The notes under the pieces: generated by a model
Told to the model about the DNA's origin: nothing
What the model saw: the letters and a program-made list of their open reading frames with translations, nothing else
Database searches by the model: none
Assembly (NCBI GenBank): GCA_033182465.1
Contig: CP137327.1
Coordinates: forward strand, 434,001-498,000
DNA length: 64,000 nucleotides
Direction: 5' to 3'
Source of the DNA: Sanghuangporus weigelae
Taxonomy: Eukaryota; Basidiomycota; Agaricomycetes; Hymenochaetales; Hymenochaetaceae
Program-made: the position numbers and the translations under genes
Shown: positions 36,787 through 46,840 of the stretch, one piece after another
How positions within the stretch are numbered: position 1 is the stretch's first letter
How the letters are laid out: the number at the start of each line of letters is the position of its first letter

Positions 36787-37194
36787 TCTGTGCGTTATAA
36801 TGTTTTCGTTTTTGTTGCTCTGGGTGCGCGAAATATACATTTACTGCCAAGTATGCAAGATTAACTTGCCTGCTTGGAGTGCCCTGACGTTTCACTCAAC
36901 GACCTATGAAAGCCACGGTCGGTGAGGTACATTTGACAGGGAAGAAGAATCTCATCTCATCTTAACACGATGGATATGTGGTACCATGTACAGGCTGCCT
37001 TCGTATGGCTTTCAGTGAAGGCGCTTTCAAAGGGTACCAGACAAGATATGTATTACTTCGGATATCCCTTTCCAATTCAGGTTCTACGACGAACACGAAG
37101 AAACTCTGTCGAATCAAAATGGCCTCCCGAGTTTCATGCATTTCTCGCTTCTGTACCATCATAAATTACCGACATTTTCAGCGATCAACACCTG
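36787..37194. other. Intergenic, nothing recognised
   Basis: 3' flank of the beta-glucosidase gene. Short open frames occur but none shows family features or splice logic. Confidence 0.6.
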
Positions 37195-37390
37195 TCGTTG
37201 CTACCTGTCAGTTCGTTTCTAAATCCAAACTTGCCTCTATATCTCGACGGCGCGGATGAGTCTTCTATCCATTTGACAACCAAGAGCTTCGACCTTATCC
37301 CGGACTCTTGCCTCAAACCAGACGAAATCACTTTCGGAAGCGTATGGTACATGTACGATTACATCTCAGTACTTTCATTCAGTGTTATCC
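37195..37390 (+). pseudogene. Relic of the F-box-like family member
   Basis: A short stretch reads LYLDGADESSIHLTTKSFD and PDSCLKPDEITFGSVW, which lines up with SLYLDNDFPVHLLVKVFD and DPSFKLEEITFKSFGD of the neighbouring gene at 38101. Only this N-terminal part is recognisable, and no start codon or downstream domain is preserved. It is probably an old tandem duplicate in an advanced state of decay. Confidence 0.55.
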
Positions 37391-38100
37391 ATTTCGTCCC
37401 ATCCCTTCAGCGCCTCGTAACGCATTCGACCTGATCCTTCACAGGGAGAGCTGGAGCGAAACGCATTTCGTTCAAGGCAGGGTGGGATAATGGTGTATTC
37501 GCCGATGAACAGGCTCAAAAGGAAAGACAATGACTGATGCCTTGGAAATTCTTTGCAAGCGTCTCGGCATTGACTTTGAGGATTGGTTTGAATAGGATGG
37601 CTGTTACAAGGTGTACAGAATAGAGGAAAGTCTAAACCTAGCAGCAACATTAACGTCTAAGTGACAGCAACTGCCACATGTTGTATATATGTAAGGGAGG
37701 TGCTGTTAGCTCTACTACTAGTAGACAGAATATGGAGTCGCGCATGTGAGCAGTGTATATTATTTTTGTGTGTTGTGCCCATCATAAATACACTCTCGTC
37801 TTCGCCCCTTCTGTACATGTGTGGGAAGCGGCTTCTTTTTATGTCCATGTTGCAAGCACGGGCAAATAAGTATCTATATCAGTAGGAAAGTTTGTAAAAA
37901 CCTACGCTGCTATCGTGAGACTTCCTACGAACATCACTCTCTCATATCTTCTGGGATCGATGTGTCGTGTCTTGGGCAGGGGCTGATACTAGGCGCGTGA
38001 TGAACCTGTCGGTACCGATCGACTAATTTCGAGTCAGACCCGCGCTATATCAATCGGTCCCTTCACCCTCCTTAGTATCTTACCATCCACACTTAGTAAA
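37391..38100. promoter_or_regulatory. Non-coding upstream region of the F-box-like gene
   Basis: Low-complexity mixed sequence without a supported gene. The last hundred bases must include the promoter of the gene starting at 38101. I see no recognisable regulatory element. Confidence 0.4.
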
Positions 38101-39579
38101 ATGTCCAACAACTCTGGCGATGTTTTGGACTACCTTCGCTCCAGTATTCCCTTTGAAACATATTCGGATAAAAAGCTCGCGTCTCTTTACCTCGACAATG
38201 ATTTTCCCGTCCATTTATTGGTCAAGGTTTTCGACGTCATCACGGATCCGAGCTTCAAACTTGAGGAGATAACTTTTAAAAGCTTCGGGGACATATTCAG
38301 CCGAATCTCGGCCTGTAGAAGGCAAGCGATAGCAACATGCGTGGCGAGCGAAACCGAACCGATCGCACCTCCAGAGACTCGTGCGTATTCCATTCCACCG
38401 ATAGTCATGCGCCTTGTAGTCGATAGGATGGTTGAGGACCGATTGCCACTGGGAACTCTAGCTATGAAGGATGATTGGGAAAATGCTTATAGAACGAACG
38501 TGGCCAATTTTCACGCGATGAGCCTTGTGTGTCGTTCTTGGACGAACATTGCGCTTCGAGGCCTCCGTTGCAGAGCCATAATTCCGTACCACCAAATTGA
38601 TAGCTTCCTCCTCAGCCCTCTGTGTGGCCCTTGGATCACGGAGATGGTCATCTACTGGACAGTTAGCAATGGCCATGAAGGTGCTACCTTGAGTGACATC
38701 GATCTTTTGCAAGCTCTCTTAGAGCGCACGCCAACGCTTCGGTCATTAGCCTTCATCACGTCTTTGGTCTGGCCAATAGATGAAGAATGGGAATGGGTAC
38801 ATCATGATGAACCACCTTTCAGAGTAGATTCATGTATCGAGCTCATTTCGGATCTCCTTCCTGGCCTAGAAAACCTTTGGCTGAGGCACTTCCGTCCTCC
38901 ACTCAAGTCCAAGATCGGTTTTTGTTCTTTTGGCAGTTGTTCTGAAGATGAGGAGTGCGAGGATGCACTTCGACGCTGCTGCGATATGAGCTCCTTGTGC
39001 GTTCAGCTGCCAAAAATGGTTTTGCTAAAGTTCCTTTCCATGAGGTCCTGGGAAAGCTATGGAAAAGTAGGTTGGGATGAATGTCCTCCCGATAGTCTGA
39101 AGACGATCGAACTTTACGATATGAAATTGGATGAGGGCTGCACACGTTGGTTACTCGAATCCCGCGGGAATTTCAATGCGTCCACTCTTGCATGTGAAGC
39201 TGCCGATTTGCGCCGTGCTCACTTTTCCCTCCCTCGTTTGGAGAAGCTACAACTATATAAACTCGAGTTGAAGGAGGATTTCAATATCTCAGGCAATTTC
39301 AATGGGCTCGTCCATCTCGACTTGTTCGATGTTCTGAAACTCGACATAGGACCTGCGCAACTTCCCTTGTCTCTGCAGCATCTCTCAATCCACCATCGTG
39401 GTGGGAAACCATCTATCAAGTTGTTGCAGTTTGACTGGGAGATATTTGCGTTGGACTTAGAAGGCCATATACGTTCACTACCTTGCCTCCGAAGTCTTGT
39501 CCTCACCGGAATTAGCCCGGAGTTCCTGAATAACTTGGTTGGCCTCTGTAGAGATCGTGGGATTGAGTTTGTACATTAA
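38101..39579 (+). CDS. F-box-like/leucine-rich protein, single exon
   Basis: A 492-residue uninterrupted frame. The segment FHAMSLVCRSWTNIALRGL resembles the end of an F-box as found in large mushroom families. The later part alternates hydrophobic and charged stretches with leucine-rich character (LEKLQLYKLELKEDF, LPCLRSLVLTGISPE), as in F-box proteins whose C-terminal repeats bind substrates for SCF ubiquitin ligases. The first 100 residues (YLRSSIPFETYSDKKLASLYLD) are shared with two decayed neighbours and define a local family. The substrate and role are not known. Lineage-specific F-box families of this type expand and decay quickly in Agaricomycetes. Confidence 0.8.
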   Translation: MSNNSGDVLDYLRSSIPFETYSDKKLASLYLDNDFPVHLLVKVFDVITDPSFKLEEITFKSFGDIFSRISACRRQAIATCVASETEPIAPPETRAYSIPPIVMRLVVDRMVEDRLPLGTLAMKDDWENAYRTNVANFHAMSLVCRSWTNIALRGLRCRAIIPYHQIDSFLLSPLCGPWITEMVIYWTVSNGHEGATLSDIDLLQALLERTPTLRSLAFITSLVWPIDEEWEWVHHDEPPFRVDSCIELISDLLPGLENLWLRHFRPPLKSKIGFCSFGSCSEDEECEDALRRCCDMSSLCVQLPKMVLLKFLSMRSWESYGKVGWDECPPDSLKTIELYDMKLDEGCTRWLLESRGNFNASTLACEAADLRRAHFSLPRLEKLQLYKLELKEDFNISGNFNGLVHLDLFDVLKLDIGPAQLPLSLQHLSIHHRGGKPSIKLLQFDWEIFALDLEGHIRSLPCLRSLVLTGISPEFLNNLVGLCRDRGIEFVH

Positions 39580-40112
39580 ATGTCCAGATTCAGGTTGTAA
39601 TCAATATTTGCATGTACTCAAACCTATGCTGAGGCACCTTCACATTCGAGTTTCTTGTGGTCCCTTTCCCTACATTCAGATAGAAGTTGTGAGAACAAGC
39701 TCATGTAACCAAACAAGTGTCAACAGACCCTTATGATATGCGAAGAGCGCTTGATGTTTATTTCATCGACAACATTGTTTTCTCAGGCCAATAGACAAGA
39801 GACGAAGCAACTGCTCGTTTACACTTCAGCCGCGAATCAGGACGTCTCTGTATATCTTCTCAGAGTTTCATCGCAATTTTCGTGCATATCACTTGTTTGT
39901 GACCACGGGCTGGGCGTCATGTTTTGTGACATCTTATTAGTCACAGAGCATTTCCAAGGGGCATCAATACCACGACTCATAGGTTGCCAGTAGCAGAGGG
40001 AAGTCAGTGAGTGATCTCGAGCCTGTCAAGGTACCAAAAGGACAACATTGAGAGCCAAATCATAGAAGTTGTACCGTTTACTATCGTCATCTTCACTTCG
40101 CAAGTGACCCGA
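39580..40112. other. Intergenic between F-box-like gene and its pseudogene
   Basis: Contains the 3' flank of the intact gene and the 5' flank of the pseudogene. No other gene is seen. Confidence 0.6.
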
Positions 40113-41043
40113 ATGCTCAGCAACCCTGCAGACGTTTTGAACTACCTTTGTTCTAGCATTCCCTTTGACACATACTCAGATAAAAGGCTCGCATCCCTTT
40201 ACCTCGATAATGTAGATGATTTTCCCGTCCACTTGTTGGTCAAGGTTTTCGACATCGTCCTGGACACTCACTTCAAACCGAGAAAGCTTTTAGGATATAT
40301 TCGACTACATCTCTTCCTATAGGAGGTGAGCGACGGCGACCTACGTGGCAGATGAACTTGCATCAATCGAGACTCCAGCCCGGGAGAATTGCGCTTATTC
40401 CATTCCACCGATTGCCCTGAGCCTTACCGTCGATTAGATGGTGACGGATCGGTTACCACTGGGTACTTTAGCTATGCAGAAAGGTTGGAAGGATGCTTAC
40501 AAAATGAACATGGCTGATTTTCACGCAATGAGCCTTGTGCATCGTTCTTGGACGATCATTGCGACTCAAGGCCTCTATCGCAGAGTCATAGATCCGTATC
40601 AACAAATTGATAACTTCCTCCTCCCTTTATGTGGGCCTTTTGGATCGCGGAGATGATTATCTATTGGATGACCGACAACGGCCACGAAGGTGCCACCTTG
40701 AGTGACATCGATCTTTTGCAAGCTCTTTTAGAATGCATGCCAAGGCTGTAATCACTAGCCTTCATCACATCTTTAGTCTGGCCCAGCTATGAATGGGATG
40801 AGCATAATGCTCCTCCTTTCCACGTACATTCGTGCCTTGAGCTCATAGCTGGTACCGAACCTCGAGAACCTGTGGTTGAAGCATCTTGTTCTCTCAGGCT
40901 CAAGACAGAAGATTTCCAAGATAAAGGACTATTTAAGATCTTATTATGGCCCGGAACTTACACCACCCAACAAAGGAGAAGGGCATAGGCAATGGTCCCA
41001 AACACATCCAGTAATTGATCTCTGTAAAGAACGTGGGATATAA
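40113..41043 (+). pseudogene. Decayed tandem duplicate of the F-box-like gene
   Basis: Begins with ATG and YLCSSIPFDTYSDKRLASLY, closely like the intact copy, and continues to VHLLVKVFDIVLD. After that the frame is lost several times; MVTDRLPLGTLAMQKGWKD and FHAMSLVHRSWTIIATQGL show the F-box part, and a stop lies just before MVTDRL near 40436. The leucine-rich middle of the intact gene (roughly 190 codons) is missing, and the end jumps to VIDLCKERGI followed by a stop, matching GLCRDRGIEFVH of the intact gene. Not expected to be functional. Confidence 0.85.
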
Positions 41044-42578
41044 TTTGTTGTTTTCGAGAGTTCAGAAGAATCTTTTTCATGAATCTTTTCGGTTCGTGCG
41101 TACTTATTGGCAGAGCGAGTCTTATGTAATCAAAGGTCAGGTCAATCAACACTTCTTTTTTTCCTATTCACCACAGAGCAGGAATCTTGGAAGGACCATC
41201 ACTTACCAAATTGTTACACTCTGCGCACGCAAGGCAGACTTTTCATCATACTTATTAAATACAGGTTTACTTTCTCGACGCATAAGTCTACGACCACTGC
41301 GACAGCTGAGACCGGGCAAGGCGACGTCGAGATGGATCTCGCAGTGGATGTTGTTGACTTCCAGTCACTCAGCATGTGGACACCCTGATAATTCACTCAG
41401 CGCTCTCTATGCATTCTCACGAGCGTCGAGTTACTAATGGCAGGGAAGATCGACCCACCCATCGTCCATCTCGTCTTTCGAGGTGGGCGGTGGGGATGCT
41501 TGTTCGGCTGCGTTCGCAAGTCTATCATCCATGGACGGGGCCTTACGAGGCATCATACATTTGTGTTTCTCATTTATGTCGAGTTGACACTGCGCCGAGG
41601 GGCTACTGTGCGTATGGAGCGATGGAGCGTATTGGTTAGGTTGGTGAGTGTTCTGCGGGGCGGGGATCGTTATATAGGTTTAGACGATACCAAGTATTAA
41701 TGGTTCCCTCAGCCCCTACCCTCCCGGATGCTTGTAGTTCTTCGCTTATCTCAATTATTGACTCTGCCGAAATTCTTGGCCAATCTGAATATGGGCATCA
41801 GGAGAATGGCATCGCGCCTCGTCCGCCTCGAAAGATGGATCAACTGGAATATGTTCCAATTCTGAATCGGCGAACGTGTTAGTCGATGCCTTTTTCCCCC
41901 CCGCCCTCTGCAGGATAACGAGGGATGGTCGGATAGTGAGATGGACACTTGCAATAGTTAGATTGTGGGCCGATCGGATCGTTCAAGTTCGATGTCTGGC
42001 GCGACGGTGTTCTTTTTTCGTTTCTTTGCATGAGGTTCGCTCGTGCTGTACCTGAATCGCCTGTTGCCTATGGTCTTGCCGTACGTAATGTTTTGGCATC
42101 GTCGAAGTGGGAACCACTGCGCAAATATTTTGGTAATCGTCCAGGATGATAAATGGAACGGCCATACCGTGGATGGGACCTATATCCAAGTGTACATACA
42201 GACATTGGTAACTCGCATCCGATTCTGACGGCCTAAAAGTCATGTCTACCTGACCTGGGATGTCCCGTGTTGTTGACCTTCTTGATTGTATGGCCCCACC
42301 ATGGACGCATACTCTTTCGACATCAACTTATATTGATTTCATTTTTGGCTTTCTGTCGCTTCGTGTCGCAAATATGTACAGTACTAGTGTATACACCGTA
42401 CATCGGTGATAGAAATACAAGAAGTGTCTGTACAAAGTCAATTCCGACATTAACATTAATATTGATACGTCATCGTCATCGTGCCAATATTTGGATCGTG
42501 CAATACACACATGCAATGCATGATACATCATCAAGAGTACAATCCAATTCGTGAAGCAAAAAAACATTCACAAAGCGG
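41044..42578. other. Gene-poor stretch, nothing supported
   Basis: About 1.5 kb with scattered short open frames on both strands, none with domain motifs, convincing codon pattern or splice arrangement. A pyrimidine-rich run occurs near 41890. It might include decayed sequence that I cannot recognise. Confidence 0.5.
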
Positions 42579-44793
42579 TCATTGCAACTCAGGCGGCCAC
42601 TCGTGTCGCCTCCTCCACCGTCCATCTCTATCGAACCGGGGATTTGTCGGGTATGTGAGGCCATCCCCTTCACTCTTTCCAACAGGCACTACACAAGCAA
42701 AAATCATTCTTTTTCCGAAAGGTGAAAAGTGAGAATTGGGAGACGTACGTATCCACCCGATCCAGTTCTTCCCCATCCTATATTCCCAATTCGCTCTTGC
42801 GTTGCCTAACCACCATATATTTCCCTCCGTATTGAGATCTCCCCACTCCCGGTCCCATTCTTTTCTCTTGGCTCTTCGTTTTCTGTTGCACACAGGACAT
42901 AAGCACTCATAGAGCACAAAGGAAAGAAGGGCGAGCGATACGTACGGACAATTCCAACATGAAACTATCACGGTCAGAATTTCGCTTTCGCGCTCGCGCA
43001 TATGGGATACACCCAACGATTCGACGCTCGTTTCGTTGAAGATGATCATTCGAATGTGCGCTCCGAGCAGGACGCCGGTAAATAATGAGAAGAAAGCAGA
43101 ACTGATAATAATAGTCAGCAAAAAGTGGAAAGATCAAGAGCCTGTTCACATACAGTGTAATAATAACGATAATTTGCAGATCAATACGTTTGCCTGGATC
43201 ACTTGCGGTCGTTACTTCTTTGGCCAATAGCGTTGCGAAAACCCATAATGTCCATGGTGTGCTCCATTCTAAGAAGTTAACGAAGAACTACAAACAGATA
43301 CAGTCAGTCAGTTATAATATTAAGAAGGAACGGAACTAACTTTGTGATTATATGCTCCAACGCACTGTCCTATCCCTGTCATATGATAAGTCTACGAAAA
43401 ATGGGCTTGCGAGAGTACCATACGTACAAGGGCAATGATGATCATACATCAGCACACACTGAGAGTAAACAGTCAATATATTTACCATAAAAGTAAACAA
43501 GCTTCCTCACCGTCCCACATGCTCTACAATGATGAGCCCTCATTGGCTTGACAAATCCATCTTTCTGGCAATAATTGTATTCAGGAAGCAGCATCGGATA
43601 CGTCGGTGGACGACGAGAGTGCATTGGAGGAGGGAGACCGTCTTCCGCACTTCTAGTATTCTGAGGAGGCTGATACTCCTTCGCATTCGCATTCGGACTG
43701 GGAGTTGAGGTTGGATCAGCCATCCTTGCCAAAGGATGTAGAGGGGCGCTTCCGGTTTCAGCGGATGTGACAGCTGTTTCATCTGTACTTCGTTCACCTC
43801 CGCTGTTATGCCTGACGTTTCGGGAATGAGGGCTATTTTCGTGGTGTTTAGGCTCTGGCTCTGACACTCGAACCGGAGTGTGTTTCTTGCTGAGCTTGCG
43901 TACTGGAGCCTGAGAGGTAACATTATGCGAGGAAGGCGGTTCGCGAGGGCGATGCCCCGCAGCAGGGACGTTCAGATCTGCATGCTTCTCTACATCCATT
44001 GGACACTGTTGGTGGGTTGATGGGGTTTCGTGAGATGGAGACGGCGAAATCTCAGCGTAAGGAGTTCCGCCGATAAAATCGTCCCCATTCGAACGAACAT
44101 CATCATCACTGTCGTAACCATGTCCTCTCGATCGGGAAGCTGAGGGTGCAGTGCGGCCATATGTCTGATATTCGCTCTGCGGGGCCGGGGATTTCTGGAC
44201 AAACTGGAGAGCATACATTGTTATTAGCTCGATTTATTGATAAAATCAACTTGATGTGAAATCGCACATCTCTTGCAAATCCTGGAGCTCGAAATATCAG
44301 CTAACGGGATTAAAGTTTGTTTAGAAGATGAACTTTCATTAACGTCATTTATTCTCACCGTTACATACGTCCACCAGAACATGAGTCCAAGCAAGCAGAA
44401 TACGATTGTAAACGCCACTGAAATATTGGGACCATTCAGTACATGAATTGAATTCCCGGAAAGATGATACGAACCTCCCATCCCTCTTCCGCCCAAAGCG
44501 TTCTCGTCCCTTCTGAGCATCGGCACGCAAAACCGTCCTATATACACATACCACGCGTATCCAGCAATCCCGATTACAATCCCGACAGCAAGTTTTCGTT
44601 CTACCCAATTCCGCGGTCTGCCTAACCGCTGCCGACGTTTCATCTCCATACGCTCGGAGAAGCCGATGAACTTGCGTTTACTGCGTTTGCGACTGATCTT
44701 GCCTCTACCTCGGTTATCCTCTTTCTCAGCTGCATTTTGTTGCGCCTTCGGCTCTGTCATTGTGGCGGAAGAAGCGCCGTGTTCGACGGTCAT
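42579..44793 (-). CDS. DHHC-type protein S-palmitoyltransferase
   Basis: By family, an integral membrane enzyme that transfers palmitate to protein cysteines through an autoacylated DHHC cysteine. The N terminus is basic (MTVEHGASS, then KISRKRSKRKFIGFSERM), followed by transmembrane segments around VGIVIGIAGYAWYVYIG and VAFTIVFCLLGLMFWWTYV. A long Ser/Pro-rich loop of about 200 residues precedes the cysteine-rich domain YCQKDGFVKPMRAHHCRACG. After splicing comes [20 protein letters not shown], then two more membrane segments and the C-terminal WGDLNTEGNIWWLGNARANW and PTNPRFDRDGRW. Introns were placed where they restore these motifs. The long loop before the cysteine-rich domain is unusual and may be regulatory. 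Start at the ATG 44793. Confidence 0.9.
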
Positions 44794-45028
44794 GGACGGA
44801 GTACAAGAACAAGATGAAGACCGCCCTTGAGCCGAGGCTGGGTGAGTACAACTACAAGAGCCTGAACTTTAAACTGTGGCTGCGGGAGACAATGACGTAC
44901 TGCACGTGATATTATGTAACTTAAGCGGGAATATTTTGTAATTTGTAAATCCTCCGAGTCTGTAAATATCATCACTTGCTCGTTGTCCTTTCACAACTTC
45001 TTTCACAAACAATAAGAAACTACTCAAT

Positions 45029-45592
45029 ATGCCGCCTTCAGTAGGTCAGTTTATCCATTCTATAATCACAACTACTTGGTACTGATAACTCTTGGGATTC
45101 GCCACATCCATCGATTTAACAGAACCCCGCGAGTCGCCAAAACCGCAACCGATCGGTAACTACCCACTCATCGCGCTCTTCACAATCTGTACGCTCTGCG
45201 CTCTCTTCCTCATTTGGAGACGCGCGAATAGCTGGCGTACGGTTGTCGCTCACCAGTACGTCTCCTCTCTCTTCATCTTCAGAATGAACTCATCGATGGC
45301 TTGTTAACGAACGTGTGTATGTGCTTTAAATAGATTGAAGACGTGGACAGGCGACGAAGGTCGTATTCGCCTCTCGGAGGATGACGGACCACCCGCACGC
45401 AGTTTCGTTGACAATAACGATGAGGAAGACGAAGAGGATGCGGAGCCGTTAGCTGTGAGGGTTGAACGGTTGCGAAGTCAACGTGGAGGGCAAGAGCTAA
45501 CAACGCCGCCTCCTATCTCGACACCTAAAAATACATCTGTGTCAACTACACATGTGCCTGGTTCGGAAAGTGATCCATTGCAACTCACATAA
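45029..45592 (+). CDS. Small single-pass membrane protein, function unknown
   Basis: Three exons by eye: MPPSV at 45029, an intron to about 45121, then EPRESPKPQPIGNYPLIALF and a membrane helix LIALFTICTLCALFLIWRR, a second short intron (CACCA/GTACGT to AATAG), and a hydrophilic acidic tail VDNNDEEDEEDAEPLAV ending at 45592. About 130 residues. There is no signal peptide before the helix, so a tail-in-cytosol or tail-in-lumen topology cannot be decided. I do not recognise the family. It lies divergent from the DHHC gene, with about 235 bp between starts. Confidence 0.65.
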
Positions 45593-45978
45593 ATCGCTAC
45601 TTTGCTTTTGTCGTGAGTGTTCACATTACTGCCTCCACGTAGGTTTGGCTGATTGACTGTAATTTTATTCAAGAGTATATATACCCTTTTATTATATTTC
45701 ATCTCTCCGTGACTTGATACCGATCATCCCGTCTCGATGTTCAGCTGCGTTCGCAATACTAATAATATTTCTTCTTGTAAACTCAGCTTCCATCTTCGTA
45801 CATCCATCCCGTCATCATCAAACCGACAACTCTTGTACTTATATAAAATAAACACATGTACAGATTTCGTTAAAAGACATGAGTCGTGCTATGAAGGAAT
45901 TTATGGCGTGAATATGTTGCTGAAGAGTGATGCCGTTCTGAGAACGTTTCAAGAGGAAGTAGATAAATAATCGATAAA
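45593..45978. other. Intergenic, no gene
   Basis: Too short to hold the missing remainder of the GH115 gene whose first exon lies just to the right. No coding signal is seen. Confidence 0.6.
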
Positions 45979-46173
45979 CCAATTCACATTGCTCATACGC
46001 TGAACCCCAAGCCAATCATCATCACAGACAAATACTGAAGCGGCCCTTCCATTATTAACAACAGGGAACGCTGAATTTGATGCGGTGAACGTCACGCAGG
46101 AATCTTGACCAAGTGCAGCAACCCGAGAGACGAGAGCAAACAGGAAGCTCGCCTTCGCGAACGACAGAATCAT
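45979..46173 (-). pseudogene. Orphan first exon of a GH115 alpha-glucuronidase-like gene
   Basis: On minus, a signal peptide (MILSFAKASFLFALVSRVAAL) is followed by AFPVVNNGRAASVFVCDDDW and LGVQRMSN, which fits the N terminus of fungal GH115 xylan alpha-1,2-glucuronidases. The exon ends at a plausible donor (AAT/GTGAAT), but the remaining thousand or so residues expected for the family are absent, since the next gene ends only about 390 bp away. This looks like the remnant of a truncated gene. Recognition rests on a short stretch, so moderate confidence. Confidence 0.6.
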
Positions 46174-46840
46174 CAGGAGAGAAGCGGTTCGGCCAGCAGA
46201 ACGAACGCATCGAATGCAACCTTACGGCTCATGTCGGTTTTTATTTCGTGAATTTTGAAGATTAAGCACGGGGATGAGAACCGAAAGTACCTACTAAGTG
46301 CCTTGGCGAAAGGCTGACCATGACCGTGACAAAGGAGTGAACGGGAATTGGAAGAAGGAGGCAAATCGCAATTCTGGTCGATCGACATTGAAATGGACGG
46401 CCCGGGCGATGAGCCGCCCCGTATGATCTCAATTACTCTCCAGGTCAAGGACATTGTGAGGAATACAATATATAAGGCGGGGTAAAAAGCTTGAGCTTCT
46501 CTCAGGTACACTGGTTTGCATGCTTGTCAACTGTCAAGACCATTCGCAACGCAAGATGACGCTCCTTGATTAACGGTCGGTACATGGTTCCAACGATGTG
46601 GAAGAAAATAAAGAGACAATAATCCGACCTTCTGAAAGAGAGCGACGTGCGCTATTAGTATATTACATGGCTATAGCCGGACGTCTGAGCACGATCAGAT
46701 CAGGCGTAGTAAATAAAAATTGCATTGAATTGTTGAAAGCACGGTCATTGAATACTACCAATTACATGATTCATGAAAACAAGACAGGAAAGCAAAGAAA
46801 GAAAAGAGATGGCGTAATCAAATCGTTAAACCGGTTCCCG
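46174..46840. other. Intergenic, nothing recognised
   Basis: Probably the former promoter of the GH115 relic plus the 3' flank of the nucleoporin gene. A weak open frame on minus (to 46511) lacks family features. Confidence 0.5.
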
